7,208 nt of DNA from an uncultured Clostridia bacterium (GTDB taxonomy: Bacteria; Bacillota_A; Clostridia; Christensenellales; Aristaeellaceae). Where the stretch lies: assembly GCA_946613955.1 (NCBI GenBank), contig CAMOGC010000084.1:1-7208 (forward strand), read 5' to 3'. This document shows, piece after piece, positions 1 to 5,728 of this stretch (positions are counted from its first letter, which is position 1; each line of letters begins with the position of its first letter). The position numbers were made by a program, and so were the translations under genes. A model generated the notes under the pieces. It saw nothing but the letters and a program-made list of their open reading frames with translations. It did not search any database and was not told the DNA's origin.

Positions 1-352
1 CCTTTTCCGCGCCGACGCTCAGGCCGTTGACGCCGCCGATGACGATGACCGCGGTTTCCACCACGCGCAGGGGACCCATCATCTCGCCGACGAAATCAAA
101 ATATCCGGGAACATCGATGGTGTTGATCACCTTGTCGTTCCACTTAATGGGGGCGTAGGCGGCGCCGATGGAAAAACCGCGTTTTTTCTCCTCCGCGTCG
201 AAGTCGGAAACGGTCGTTCCGTCCTCCACCTTGCCCTGACGATCGATCATTCCGGCAGCAAAGAGCATCGCCTCGGTCAGCGTGGTTTTGCCCTCGCTGC
301 CATGCCCCATGAGGGCAATATTCCGGATGTTGCTGGTCATAACTTCAGCCAT
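1..352 (-). CDS. EF-G-like (EF-G2 type) translational GTPase, N-terminal part
   Basis: Partial gene: the first 117 codons, running off the left edge. The reading is an elongation factor G family GTPase. Visible motifs are the P-loop GHGSEGKT (residues 16-23), a switch I segment RGFSI (58-62) and the G3 motif DVPGYFDF (80-87). Canonical EF-G has RGITI and DTPGHVDF, so here the switch I Thr is Ser61 and the catalytic His is Tyr84. Tyr at this position is known from EF-G2-type paralogs, so this is probably a paralog of the housekeeping fusA. The ATG at 352 is supported by GGGAGGA at 361-367, 8 nt upstream; an in-frame ATG at 340 is less likely. It lies 143 bp downstream of murI on the same strand with no clear terminator between, so cotranscription is possible besides a weak promoter of its own. 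Family sure; paralog type likely; cellular role unknown. Confidence 0.9.
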   Translation of the reverse strand, partial: MAEVMTSNIRNIALMGHGSEGKTTLTEAMLFAAGMIDRQGKVEDGTTVSDFDAEEKKRGFSIGAAYAPIKWNDKVINTIDVPGYFDFVGEMMGPLRVVETAVIVIGGVNGLSVGAEK

Positions 353-441
353 GGTCGTCTTCCTCCCGTTTTTTCAATTTATCATTCCGGCCTCCCGCGA
401 AGCCGCCTGGAAATCCGGAAATCAATCACGCATCAAAGGAG

Positions 442-470
442 ATGATAACATAATTCCAGCCAAAAGAAAA
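442..470 (-). promoter_or_regulatory. Putative promoter of the EF-G-like gene
   Basis: On the minus strand an extended -10 TGTTATCAT (442-450; hexamer TATCAT at 442-447) lies 17 bp from a poor -35 TTTTCT (465-470). The predicted start near 435 gives a leader of about 80 nt that contains the inverted repeat TTCCGG/CCGGAA (385-390 and 415-420). The -35 is weak, so the call depends on the extended -10. Confidence 0.4.
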
Positions 471-495
471 GGATAAATTTGCGTTTTTCGGTTTG

Positions 496-1308
496 CTATT
501 GGCCTGAAAAGGAAGGTTTCGCCGGAAAAGCGGCGTATCCCAGGGTTTTTTGGGCCCTCTCCAGCAACCGTTCCATGACGGGGAGCGTGGTCGCCGGATC
601 CCCGCTGGTTTTGAGCACGGTTTCTCCCTTTCCCCGCTCCCGCAGCAGGCCCCTTTCCCGCAGCACCCTTTCCAGCTGCCGGGCTGTCCCCTCGTTTCCG
701 TCGGTAATCAGGATATGCTCCGGCAGCATCCGGCGGATCATGGGCCGCAGAAAGACGTAATGCGTGCATCCCAGCACCACCGCGTCCACCTCCTCCGGAT
801 CCCATCGGGAAAACAGCCGCTTCAGATAGGCTTCCGATCCGGCTTCGTCCTCTTCCTCCACCAGCTCCATCAGCCCTTCGCAGGCCACCGGCTCCGCGTT
901 TTCCCCATACAGCTCCATCAGATGCAGGAATTTATCCTGTCTCAGCGTCAGCGGGGTGGCCATAACCAGCACCTTCCCGCCCCTGGCGGCCTCGTGCGCG
1001 GGCTTGAGCGCCGGCTCCATCGCGATGACCGGCAGGGACAGCTCCGCCCGGAGCGTCGCGGCCGCCGCGCCCGTGGCGGTATTGCAGGCGATGACCAGGG
1101 CCTTGATCCGGTCCTTTTCCAGCTCCGCCACCACTTGCCGCGCGCAGGCGATCACCTCCTCCGTCGTTTTGGTTCCGTAGGGGGCGTTCCGGGTATCCCC
1201 AAAGTAGAGGAAACGCTCCTTTGGCAGCCTCGCCACCATCGCGGCGAGGGTGCTGATGCCGCCGACGCCGCTGTCGAAAACCCCGATCGGTCTCTCTCTT
1301 TCTTCCAT
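496..1308 (-). CDS. murI: Glutamate racemase
   Basis: Cytoplasmic, cofactor-independent enzyme interconverting L- and D-glutamate, supplying D-Glu for peptidoglycan precursors. The 270-residue length is typical. Signatures seen: GVFDSGVGG with catalytic-site Asp12, YFGDTRNAPYG (35-45), ACNTATG with the first catalytic Cys75, and VLGCTHY with the second catalytic Cys181 and His183. The region ACPLF in many homologs reads VACEGL here (141-146), and the late DSG-type motif reads TDGNEGTA. I chose ATG 1308 because the family core begins a few residues later and the purine-rich GGAGGAAGGAG (1324-1334) lies upstream. An in-frame TTG at 1344 would add 12 residues, has no Shine-Dalgarno, and would leave a leader of only about 15 nt from the predicted transcription start. 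It is transcribed from a strong divergent promoter facing away from the DUF951 unit. Confidence 0.96.
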   Translation of the reverse strand: MEERERPIGVFDSGVGGISTLAAMVARLPKERFLYFGDTRNAPYGTKTTEEVIACARQVVAELEKDRIKALVIACNTATGAAAATLRAELSLPVIAMEPALKPAHEAARGGKVLVMATPLTLRQDKFLHLMELYGENAEPVACEGLMELVEEEDEAGSEAYLKRLFSRWDPEEVDAVVLGCTHYVFLRPMIRRMLPEHILITDGNEGTARQLERVLRERGLLRERGKGETVLKTSGDPATTLPVMERLLERAQKTLGYAAFPAKPSFSGQ

Positions 1309-1323
1309 TTTCGGCGGTTTCCG

Positions 1324-1334
1324 CTCCTTCCTCC
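1324..1334 (-). promoter_or_regulatory. Ribosome binding site deciding the murI start
   Basis: GGAGGAAGGAG on the minus strand sits 15 nt from ATG 1308. This spacing is somewhat long, but the site lies downstream of the alternative TTG at 1344 and cannot serve it. It is the reason for preferring the shorter murI product. Confidence 0.6.
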
Positions 1335-1365
1335 GTGCCGTCAAACGGCCGCGCTTTTTGGATAG

Positions 1366-1394
1366 ATCATATCACTTTCCCGCTTTTCTTTCAA
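1366..1394 (-). promoter_or_regulatory. murI promoter
   Basis: Sigma-A type promoter on the minus strand: -35 TTGAAA (1389-1394), 17-bp spacer, -10 TATGAT (1366-1371) with an extended TGA just before it. Each hexamer is one base from consensus. The predicted transcription start near 1359 leaves about 50 nt of leader before ATG 1308. Its -35 box is 4 bp from the -35 of the divergent promoter. Confidence 0.8.
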
Positions 1395-1398
1395 TTGT

Positions 1399-1427
1399 TT
1401 GCCTTTTGGGCCCCGGCGTATTATACT
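1399..1427 (+). promoter_or_regulatory. Promoter of the DUF951 / membrane-protein unit
   Basis: Plus-strand -35 TTGCCT (1399-1404), 17-bp spacer, -10 TATACT (1422-1427). The predicted start near 1434 gives a leader of about 67 nt before the GTG at 1502. It is arranged back to back with the murI promoter. Confidence 0.72.
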
Positions 1428-1445
1428 GAATCGGTTCCGTTCCCG

Positions 1446-1460
1446 GCCCGGCCGCCGGGC
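1446..1460 (+). other. GC-rich hairpin in the 5' leader
   Basis: Perfect 6-bp inverted repeat GCCCGG/CCGGGC around a 3-nt loop, just downstream of the predicted transcription start. No U-run follows, so it is not an intrinsic terminator. It may stabilise the 5' end of the mRNA; that is inference. Confidence 0.45.
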
Positions 1461-1501
1461 GCGAAACAAGGCAAAATCGCTGGTAAAGGAGGCTGAATTC
1501 C

Positions 1502-1708
1502 GTGGTGGAGGAAATCCGTCTGGGTGATCTGATTACGACCCGGAAAAACCATCCCTGCGGCGGAAATACCTGGACCGTGACCCGGACCGGCGCGGATATC
1601 AAGATGCGCTGCGAAACCTGCGGCCGCGTCGTGATGCTGGACCGGGAAACCTTTCTGCGCCGCCGGAAAGCCGTTCTGAAGCGGGGGGAAACCCCGGAAT
1701 TATCCTGA
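1502..1708 (+). CDS. DUF951 family small protein
   Basis: Cytoplasmic 68-residue protein with the DUF951 pattern. The core is KNHPCGGN-W (residues 15-24) followed by GADIKMRC-TCGR (30-42) and VMLDRETF. Cys19, Cys37 and Cys40 suggest a small metal-binding or nucleic-acid-binding fold, but the family has no established function. It starts with GTG at 1502, preceded by an excellent AAAGGAGG (1485-1492) with 9-nt spacing; a second GTG follows directly at 1505. The basic tail (FLRRRKAVLKR, 51-61) would suit RNA or DNA contact, which is inference. It is the first gene of a two-gene unit: its stop codon precedes the next start by 13 nt and lies next to that gene's ribosome binding site, so translation is probably coupled. 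Confidence 0.92.
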   Translation: MVEEIRLGDLITTRKNHPCGGNTWTVTRTGADIKMRCETCGRVVMLDRETFLRRRKAVLKRGETPELS

Positions 1709-1721
1709 AGGAGAGGCTGCT

Positions 1722-3443
1722 ATGAACCGAACCATGATTCGTCCCGTCGTCAAAAGGATTCTGTGCGCGGCGCTGCTGCTCCTGGCCCTGGTCGTTTCCT
1801 TCCGAACCGCCTGGATCGTCTCGTCGACCCTGCTGGATTCCGACGCCTCCTCCGAGCTGATCCTTGGGGAAAAGCTGGCCCGGGAGGGCGGCATCCTGTC
1901 CTCGACCTGGTTTTACTCCACCGAGCTGCGGGTGCTCTATAACCAGATCGTCTATTCCCTGCTGTTCCGGCTCTTTTCCGACTGGTCCCTGGTGCGGTTT
2001 CTCGGCGCGGTCATCATGCAGCTGCTGATGCTGGGCGCCTTTTACTTCCTTTCCCGCCAGGCGAAAATCCCCTTCGAGCGCTTCTGCGTCGGCGGGGCCG
2101 CCATGCTGCTTCCCTTCAGCGTGGCCTACGGGCGGATTGTCCTGTATCATAATTATTACATTCCCCACATCATCGTCGTCCTGACGACGGTGGGGCTGTA
2201 TCTGAGCCTGGCGAAGGAAAACCGTTCGGAGCGGAAATGGGCCTTTCCCCTGAAGGCCGCGCTCCTTTGCCTGCTGGCCTTTGGCGGCGGGCTGGGCGGC
2301 GTGCGCCAGCTGATGATCTGTACCGGGCCCCTGCTGGTTTCCGTCTTTCTCAGCGCCCTGTTTTCCGAAAACGGGGCGGGCGAGGATCGGCTGAACCGGC
2401 TGAAGGAAAAGGCGCCCGCCCTGGCCTGGGCGCTGGCCGCCGTTGCCGCCTCCGTCCTGGGCTATCTGGTGAATCTGAAGGTGCTCTCCGCCCGCTATTC
2501 CTTCATGGATTACAGCTCCCAGAGCCTCGCTCTGGGAACCGTCAATGATCTGGAGGCGCTTTTCCGGACGATCCTGAAGGATCTGGGCTATATCGGCCGG
2601 GGCGGGCTTTTCAGCGCGAACGGCATCGTCAGCCTCCTCGCCGTTTTCGTCTTTCTCCTCTCCCTGATCGTCGCCTTCCATACCCTCCGCCATACGCGGG
2701 ACCGCTTCGCCCGGTTTCTTTCGATCTTTATGCTGATGACCCAGCTGGTCATGACCTGCGTGTCCCTTTTCCTTTCCGAAGGCGGCTTCTATATGGAGCT
2801 GTACTATCTTCCCGTCCTCTTCTGGATCATCCCCGCCATGGCGAAGGCGGATCTTCGGAAAAACAGCGGTATGGTCCCCTCCGCGGAAGGGGAAAAGAAA
2901 AGCCTGCCCGCCTCCCTGCTTTCCGGCGCCGCGCCCCTTTCGCTCCATGGTCTGGCGGGGCTGATGGTGCTGGTCATGATGATCGGCTGCGGCTTCTATT
3001 TTACCGGGTTTTTCCGGGATCCCGACAATTTTTCCAATGACGTGGATTACAGCGGGCTGACCTATCAGGATACCGCCACGGTGGAAACCCTCCGTCCCGC
3101 GGCGGAAATGATTACGGAAAAGGGATATGATCTTTGCTATGCTACCTATTGGTACGGCCCGGTCATTACCGAGCTGACCGACGGAAAGGTTAAATCCGTC
3201 TCCGTCCAGCTGGGCCGCCGCCGGCATCCCATCGTCTATTACGACTGGCTGTCGGATATGAACCTGCGCCCGGCCGCGTTCGCCGAAGGCCGCAAGGCCT
3301 GCATCCTGGCGGATATGGAGCTGGCCAGCGCCGTGGAGGATAATTCCGTTCTGGAGGGGCGCTGCGTGGAAGTGGGCCGGGTGAACGGACTGGTGCTCTA
3401 TGAGCTGACCGATCCCGCCGTGCTCGCCCGGGATCTGGAATAA
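1722..3443 (+). CDS. Polytopic membrane protein, GT-C-like glycosyltransferase candidate
   Basis: 573-residue integral membrane protein. I see a first membrane segment at about 12-34, then an acidic extracytoplasmic loop with DSDASSE (Asp39, Asp41, Glu45) and WFYSTELR (63-70). About nine more hydrophobic segments follow, near 92-110, 122-142, 148-164, 176-192, 198-213, 232-252, 303-322, 331-351, 357-373 and 408-430, then a soluble tail of about 140 residues. Acidic residues in the first outer loop plus a polytopic body and C-terminal soluble domain are the layout of GT-C transferases that use polyprenyl-phosphate sugars. I recall similar uncharacterised clostridial proteins, but acceptor and donor cannot be read. 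The ATG at 1722 has AAGGAGAGG upstream, overlapping the end of the DUF951 gene. A terminator lies about 160 nt past the stop. Membrane protein: sure; glycosyltransferase: tentative. Confidence 0.8.
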   Translation: MNRTMIRPVVKRILCAALLLLALVVSFRTAWIVSSTLLDSDASSELILGEKLAREGGILSSTWFYSTELRVLYNQIVYSLLFRLFSDWSLVRFLGAVIMQLLMLGAFYFLSRQAKIPFERFCVGGAAMLLPFSVAYGRIVLYHNYYIPHIIVVLTTVGLYLSLAKENRSERKWAFPLKAALLCLLAFGGGLGGVRQLMICTGPLLVSVFLSALFSENGAGEDRLNRLKEKAPALAWALAAVAASVLGYLVNLKVLSARYSFMDYSSQSLALGTVNDLEALFRTILKDLGYIGRGGLFSANGIVSLLAVFVFLLSLIVAFHTLRHTRDRFARFLSIFMLMTQLVMTCVSLFLSEGGFYMELYYLPVLFWIIPAMAKADLRKNSGMVPSAEGEKKSLPASLLSGAAPLSLHGLAGLMVLVMMIGCGFYFTGFFRDPDNFSNDVDYSGLTYQDTATVETLRPAAEMITEKGYDLCYATYWYGPVITELTDGKVKSVSVQLGRRRHPIVYYDWLSDMNLRPAAFAEGRKACILADMELASAVEDNSVLEGRCVEVGRVNGLVLYELTDPAVLARDLE

Positions 3444-3449
3444 GCCGGA

Positions 3450-3567
3450 GAGACGCGGCCCGATGAGATCGCGTCGTCTCGCGGCCCTCCCCCGGGACGG
3501 AACGCGCGGGCACGCGTTCCTGTCATCCAGGCGGCCGGGACTCGCGTGAATCTCTCCGATCCGGGCC
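3450..3567 (+). other. Structured noncoding 3' region with three inverted repeats
   Basis: Between the membrane-protein stop and its terminator lie about 160 nt with no credible gene. Three local inverted repeats occur in series. The first is GACGCG/CGCGTC (3452-3457 with 3470-3475). The second is GGAACGCG/CGCGTTCC (3499-3506 with 3513-3520), extended by GAC/GTC (3496-3498 with 3522-3524) across one bulge. The third is GGCCGGGA/TCCGGGCC (3533-3540 with 3560-3567) with one mismatch, plus inner TCG/CGA. It could be a structured 3' UTR or a small RNA sharing the terminator; I recognise no known RNA family. GC-rich DNA gives some hairpins by chance. Confidence 0.35.
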
Positions 3568-3601
3568 ATCCCAGGCCTCTGCCGAATAATCAGTTGAAAT
3601 A

Positions 3602-3635
3602 AGCGCCGCGGGTTCCCCCGCGGCGCTGGTTTTAT
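3602..3635 (+). terminator. Intrinsic terminator between convergent genes
   Basis: A perfect 11-bp stem (3602-3612 with 3617-3627, AGCGCCGCGGG and its complement) encloses the loop TTCC and is followed by GGTTTTATT. It ends the DUF951/membrane-protein unit. Read on the minus strand the same hairpin is followed by TATTTC, so it can also stop transcription of the convergent secreted-protein gene. Confidence 0.88.
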
Positions 3636-3701
3636 TCCGTTTTCTTTGGGCTCCGGTCCGTAAATGAATCGTCATCCCTGAAGGCTTCCCGGACACTCCG
3701 T

Positions 3702-4175
3702 TTATTTTTTGACCGCTTCCTGTAAACCTTCCAGGGCCTCCACAAAGTCGGACTGGGGAATCTGCTCGAAGCTTCCCTGCTGGCCGCTCAGCATATTTTT
3801 CACGCCTTCGGCGGTAAAGCTTTTGTAGTAGGTATAGGATGCGGCGGTATGGGCGGAACCCTTAAAGTAGTAAAACTCGTAGTATCCGCCGCCCTGATCC
3901 GCCACATAGAAATACAGGGCGGTATCGCTGTAGCGCTGCAGATACATGGGCTCGCTGAAGGCGAAGTTCAGCTCATTCTTGGTGCTGCTGGCATAGTCCA
4001 CCAGCAGCACCACGGCGAACAGCGCCCGAGCTTTCGCGTTGCCGTAATACGTGTCGATATCCCGATCCAGCCCGTTGAGGAGCTTCGTCTCAAATTCCGT
4101 GTCCGCCTGGGCGGCCCCGGCCAGCCCCAGCAGCAGCGCGAGCACGAGTAACAGGGAAAGCATTCTTTTCATCAT
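3702..4175 (-). CDS. Small secreted protein, Tyr-rich, unknown family
   Basis: 157-residue precursor. Residues 1-24 form a classic Sec signal peptide: MMKR, then a Leu/Ala-rich core, ending AQA with Asp25 as the likely first mature residue. There is no lipobox Cys, so it is predicted to be released or held non-covalently at the cell surface. The mature part of about 133 residues has no cysteine, a hydrophobic stretch ALFAVVLLVDY (51-61), a Tyr-rich middle (eleven Tyr in 78-117) around DQGGGYYEF, and an amphipathic C-terminal helix. I do not recognise the family. The start at 4175 is set by AAAGGGAGGAA (4181-4191), 7 nt between GGAGG and ATG; ATG 4172 follows directly. The frame stays open back to a TTG at 4238, but that TTG is part of the promoter -35. 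It is the last gene behind the stator operon and may be transcribed both from it and from its own promoter. Confidence 0.85.
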   Translation of the reverse strand: MMKRMLSLLLVLALLLGLAGAAQADTEFETKLLNGLDRDIDTYYGNAKARALFAVVLLVDYASSTKNELNFAFSEPMYLQRYSDTALYFYVADQGGGYYEFYYFKGSAHTAASYTYYKSFTAEGVKNMLSGQQGSFEQIPQSDFVEALEGLQEAVKK

Positions 4176-4180
4176 ATGGA

Positions 4181-4191
4181 TTCCTCCCTTT
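4181..4191 (-). promoter_or_regulatory. Ribosome binding site deciding the secreted-protein start
   Basis: AAAGGGAGGAA on the minus strand, 7 nt between GGAGG and the ATG at 4175. It lies downstream of any longer in-frame start and yields a product beginning with a textbook signal peptide. Confidence 0.85.
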
Positions 4192-4209
4192 CGGTTTTTT
4201 CTTGAGGGA

Positions 4210-4238
4210 ATCATACCATATTCTTCATTCCGCCGCAA
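4210..4238 (-). promoter_or_regulatory. Promoter of the secreted-protein gene
   Basis: Minus-strand -35 TTGCGG (4233-4238), 17-bp spacer, -10 TATGAT (4210-4215) with an extended TGG before it. The predicted start near 4203 gives a leader of about 28 nt before ATG 4175. It lies in the 97-bp gap after the previous gene, giving this gene transcription independent of the stator operon. Confidence 0.7.
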
Positions 4239-4272
4239 GAAAAAATATCGTGCGGGTTCCTCCGGGCGCGCG

Positions 4273-4755
4273 TCAGTGGCTGTAGGTCACCCTGGTCGTA
4301 AAGGGCAGTCCCCAGAAATACCAGCTGACCGTCAGCTCCCGCACGTTATGCTTTCCCTTTTCGGTCAGGATCGTGGCGGAGATATCCCCGGTGCTTCTCG
4401 CCCGCAGGCTGTGCTCTTCCCCGTCGCCCATCTGCAGTACGTCGCCGTCCATGGGGGTCACCTGCAGTTCGACCACCTCCGCCTTCAGGAAGCAGTCGTT
4501 CCGCAGGCGGACCGTATAGGTATAAAACTGATACTCTCCGGCCTCCCCCATCTCCTCCGTCCGGAAGGGCGTGCCGGTAAAGGTGTCCGTGGCCACTTGG
4601 TTTTTCAGCAGGGCGAAGGTTTCCGCCTGGTCCGCCCCGTCGGTGGCGACGCAGCCCGTTCCCGTGACGGTCAGGTTCGCCGTCGCGAAGAGGAATCCCA
4701 CCCCGGCCAGCGCCGCGACGCAAAGAATAATGAGGAATATCGCGACTGGTTTCAT
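4273..4755 (-). CDS. Small membrane-anchored protein, unknown family
   Basis: 160-residue protein with one N-terminal hydrophobic segment (about 4-25) that acts as a membrane anchor or uncleaved signal; no lipobox follows. The remaining 135 residues are alternating and polar-hydrophobic, suggesting a beta-rich extracytoplasmic domain. Notable stretches are TVRLRNDCFLKAEVVELQV (81-99) and the aromatic end VSWYFWGLPFTTRV (143-156). Cys35 and Cys88 could pair in a disulfide. I do not recognise the family. The start ATG has GAGGGAG close upstream (4758-4764), which overlaps the stop of the OmpA-domain gene; only 7 nt separate the two genes, so it is almost surely expressed with the stator pair. 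A role as an outer-face partner of that complex is inference. Confidence 0.85.
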   Translation of the reverse strand: MKPVAIFLIILCVAALAGVGFLFATANLTVTGTGCVATDGADQAETFALLKNQVATDTFTGTPFRTEEMGEAGEYQFYTYTVRLRNDCFLKAEVVELQVTPMDGDVLQMGDGEEHSLRARSTGDISATILTEKGKHNVRELTVSWYFWGLPFTTRVTYSH

Positions 4756-4762
4756 TTCTCCC

Positions 4763-5725
4763 TCACAGATCGTTTTCTTCCATGATTTTCTGCATTTCCC
4801 TGATCATATCGGAATCCCGCAGCGAGAATTTGAATTCCACCCTTCGGGACGCCACCGGATCCTCGTTTCCGTACGCGTCATATTTCAGATCCGCCCAGGA
4901 CCGCCCCGTGGCCGTCAGGATCCCCTGCAGGCGGACCCGCTGGGCCTGGGTCAGTCCCGGCATGTTCAGCACATACAGGGCCACCGCCAGCGCCCGCTGC
5001 TGGCTCAGCCTCAGGTTGTTGTCATAGGTTCCGGTGGAATCCGTGTGGCCCTCGATAATGATTTCGCCCAGATACGCCGCGTATTCGTCCCGCATCAGCA
5101 CGTTCAGATACACCGGAACGAACCGGTTCAGCAGGGCCTTGCCCTCCTCCTTGATCTCGGATTTTCCCGTTTCGAAGAAAACCGCGCTGTCCAGAACGAT
5201 GGCCCCGGTATTGGGATCCACCGTCGCTTTCAGATCCGAGGCCGACAGGGAGGCGGAAAGCTCCCGGATGATGTTTCCCCTTACGCCGATCAGATCGTCG
5301 ATCCTTTTGGCCTGGGCCGTCAGGGCGTCCCTCTGCTCCCGCAGGGTCGCCTGGGCCGCTTCCAGATCGGCCTGCTTCTGGGCCAGCTCCTCCTGCAGCG
5401 CCGCCAGCTGCTCCTCCCGGGTGGCCAGGGCGGCGTTGGCCTTGTCCAGCTCCGTCTGCTTGGCGGTCAGCGTCCCCTGCAGCGCGGTCAGCTGGGTTTC
5501 CTTTTCCTCCAGCTGCGTCCGCTGAAGGTTCAGGATGCCCCGCTGGCTCTCCAGCTCGGCGGTTTTGGTCTCCAGCATCGTAAAATACTGATACAGGCTG
5601 TAGGTCAGGATCAGCACGAATATCAGCAGCAGCGCCGCCATCATGTCGGAATAGCTGATCCAGCTGGCGCCGCCGCCGGTGGAGCCTCGACCCGCCCGCC
5701 GGTTATGGATGGATTGACGCGCCAT
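4763..5725 (-). CDS. MotB/ZorB-like stator subunit with coiled coil and OmpA domain
   Basis: 320-residue protein with the layout of MotB-type stator subunits. A basic, Gly-rich cytoplasmic N-terminus (1-20) precedes SWISYSD then a single membrane helix (about 28-47). Asp27 fits the proton-accepting Asp of MotB and ZorB. Residues about 51-145 are a long Gln/Glu/Leu coiled coil, then an OmpA-like peptidoglycan-binding domain (about 180-302). That domain has FFETGKSEI (183-191), IIEGHTDSTG (223-232; Asp229) and NLRLSQQRA (237-245; Arg244), with Asp229 and Arg244 matching the diaminopimelate-binding pair of OmpA. The coiled coil is much longer than in standard MotB or ZorB. The start lies 3 nt after the upstream stop, with AGGAGG inside the end of that gene, so the two subunits are coupled. 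Flagellar MotB is unlikely: no flagellar genes are near. Confidence 0.93.
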   Translation of the reverse strand: MARQSIHNRRAGRGSTGGGASWISYSDMMAALLLIFVLILTYSLYQYFTMLETKTAELESQRGILNLQRTQLEEKETQLTALQGTLTAKQTELDKANAALATREEQLAALQEELAQKQADLEAAQATLREQRDALTAQAKRIDDLIGVRGNIIRELSASLSASDLKATVDPNTGAIVLDSAVFFETGKSEIKEEGKALLNRFVPVYLNVLMRDEYAAYLGEIIIEGHTDSTGTYDNNLRLSQQRALAVALYVLNMPGLTQAQRVRLQGILTATGRSWADLKYDAYGNEDPVASRRVEFKFSLRDSDMIREMQKIMEENDL

Positions 5726-5728
5726 GAA

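Noticed and set aside
550..1365. A 271-residue open frame on the plus strand
   Set aside because: It is antisense to murI, which has complete catalytic motifs. Its composition is that of a shadow frame.
1599..3569. A 656-residue open frame on the minus strand
   Set aside because: It lies antisense to the membrane-protein gene and the end of the DUF951 gene, is rich in Gln, His, Gly and Arg as expected of a shadow in GC-rich DNA, and has no start signal or family motif.
3690..3710. Plus-strand mini-hairpin CGGA/TCCG followed by a T-rich tract
   Set aside because: The stem is only 4 bp, the T-rich tract belongs to the Lys-Lys-stop end of the minus-strand gene, and a far stronger terminator lies at 3602-3635.
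4176..4238. N-terminal extension of the secreted protein from a TTG at 4238
   Set aside because: The TTG is the -35 hexamer of the promoter, and the ribosome binding site at 4181-4191 lies inside the extension and serves ATG 4175.
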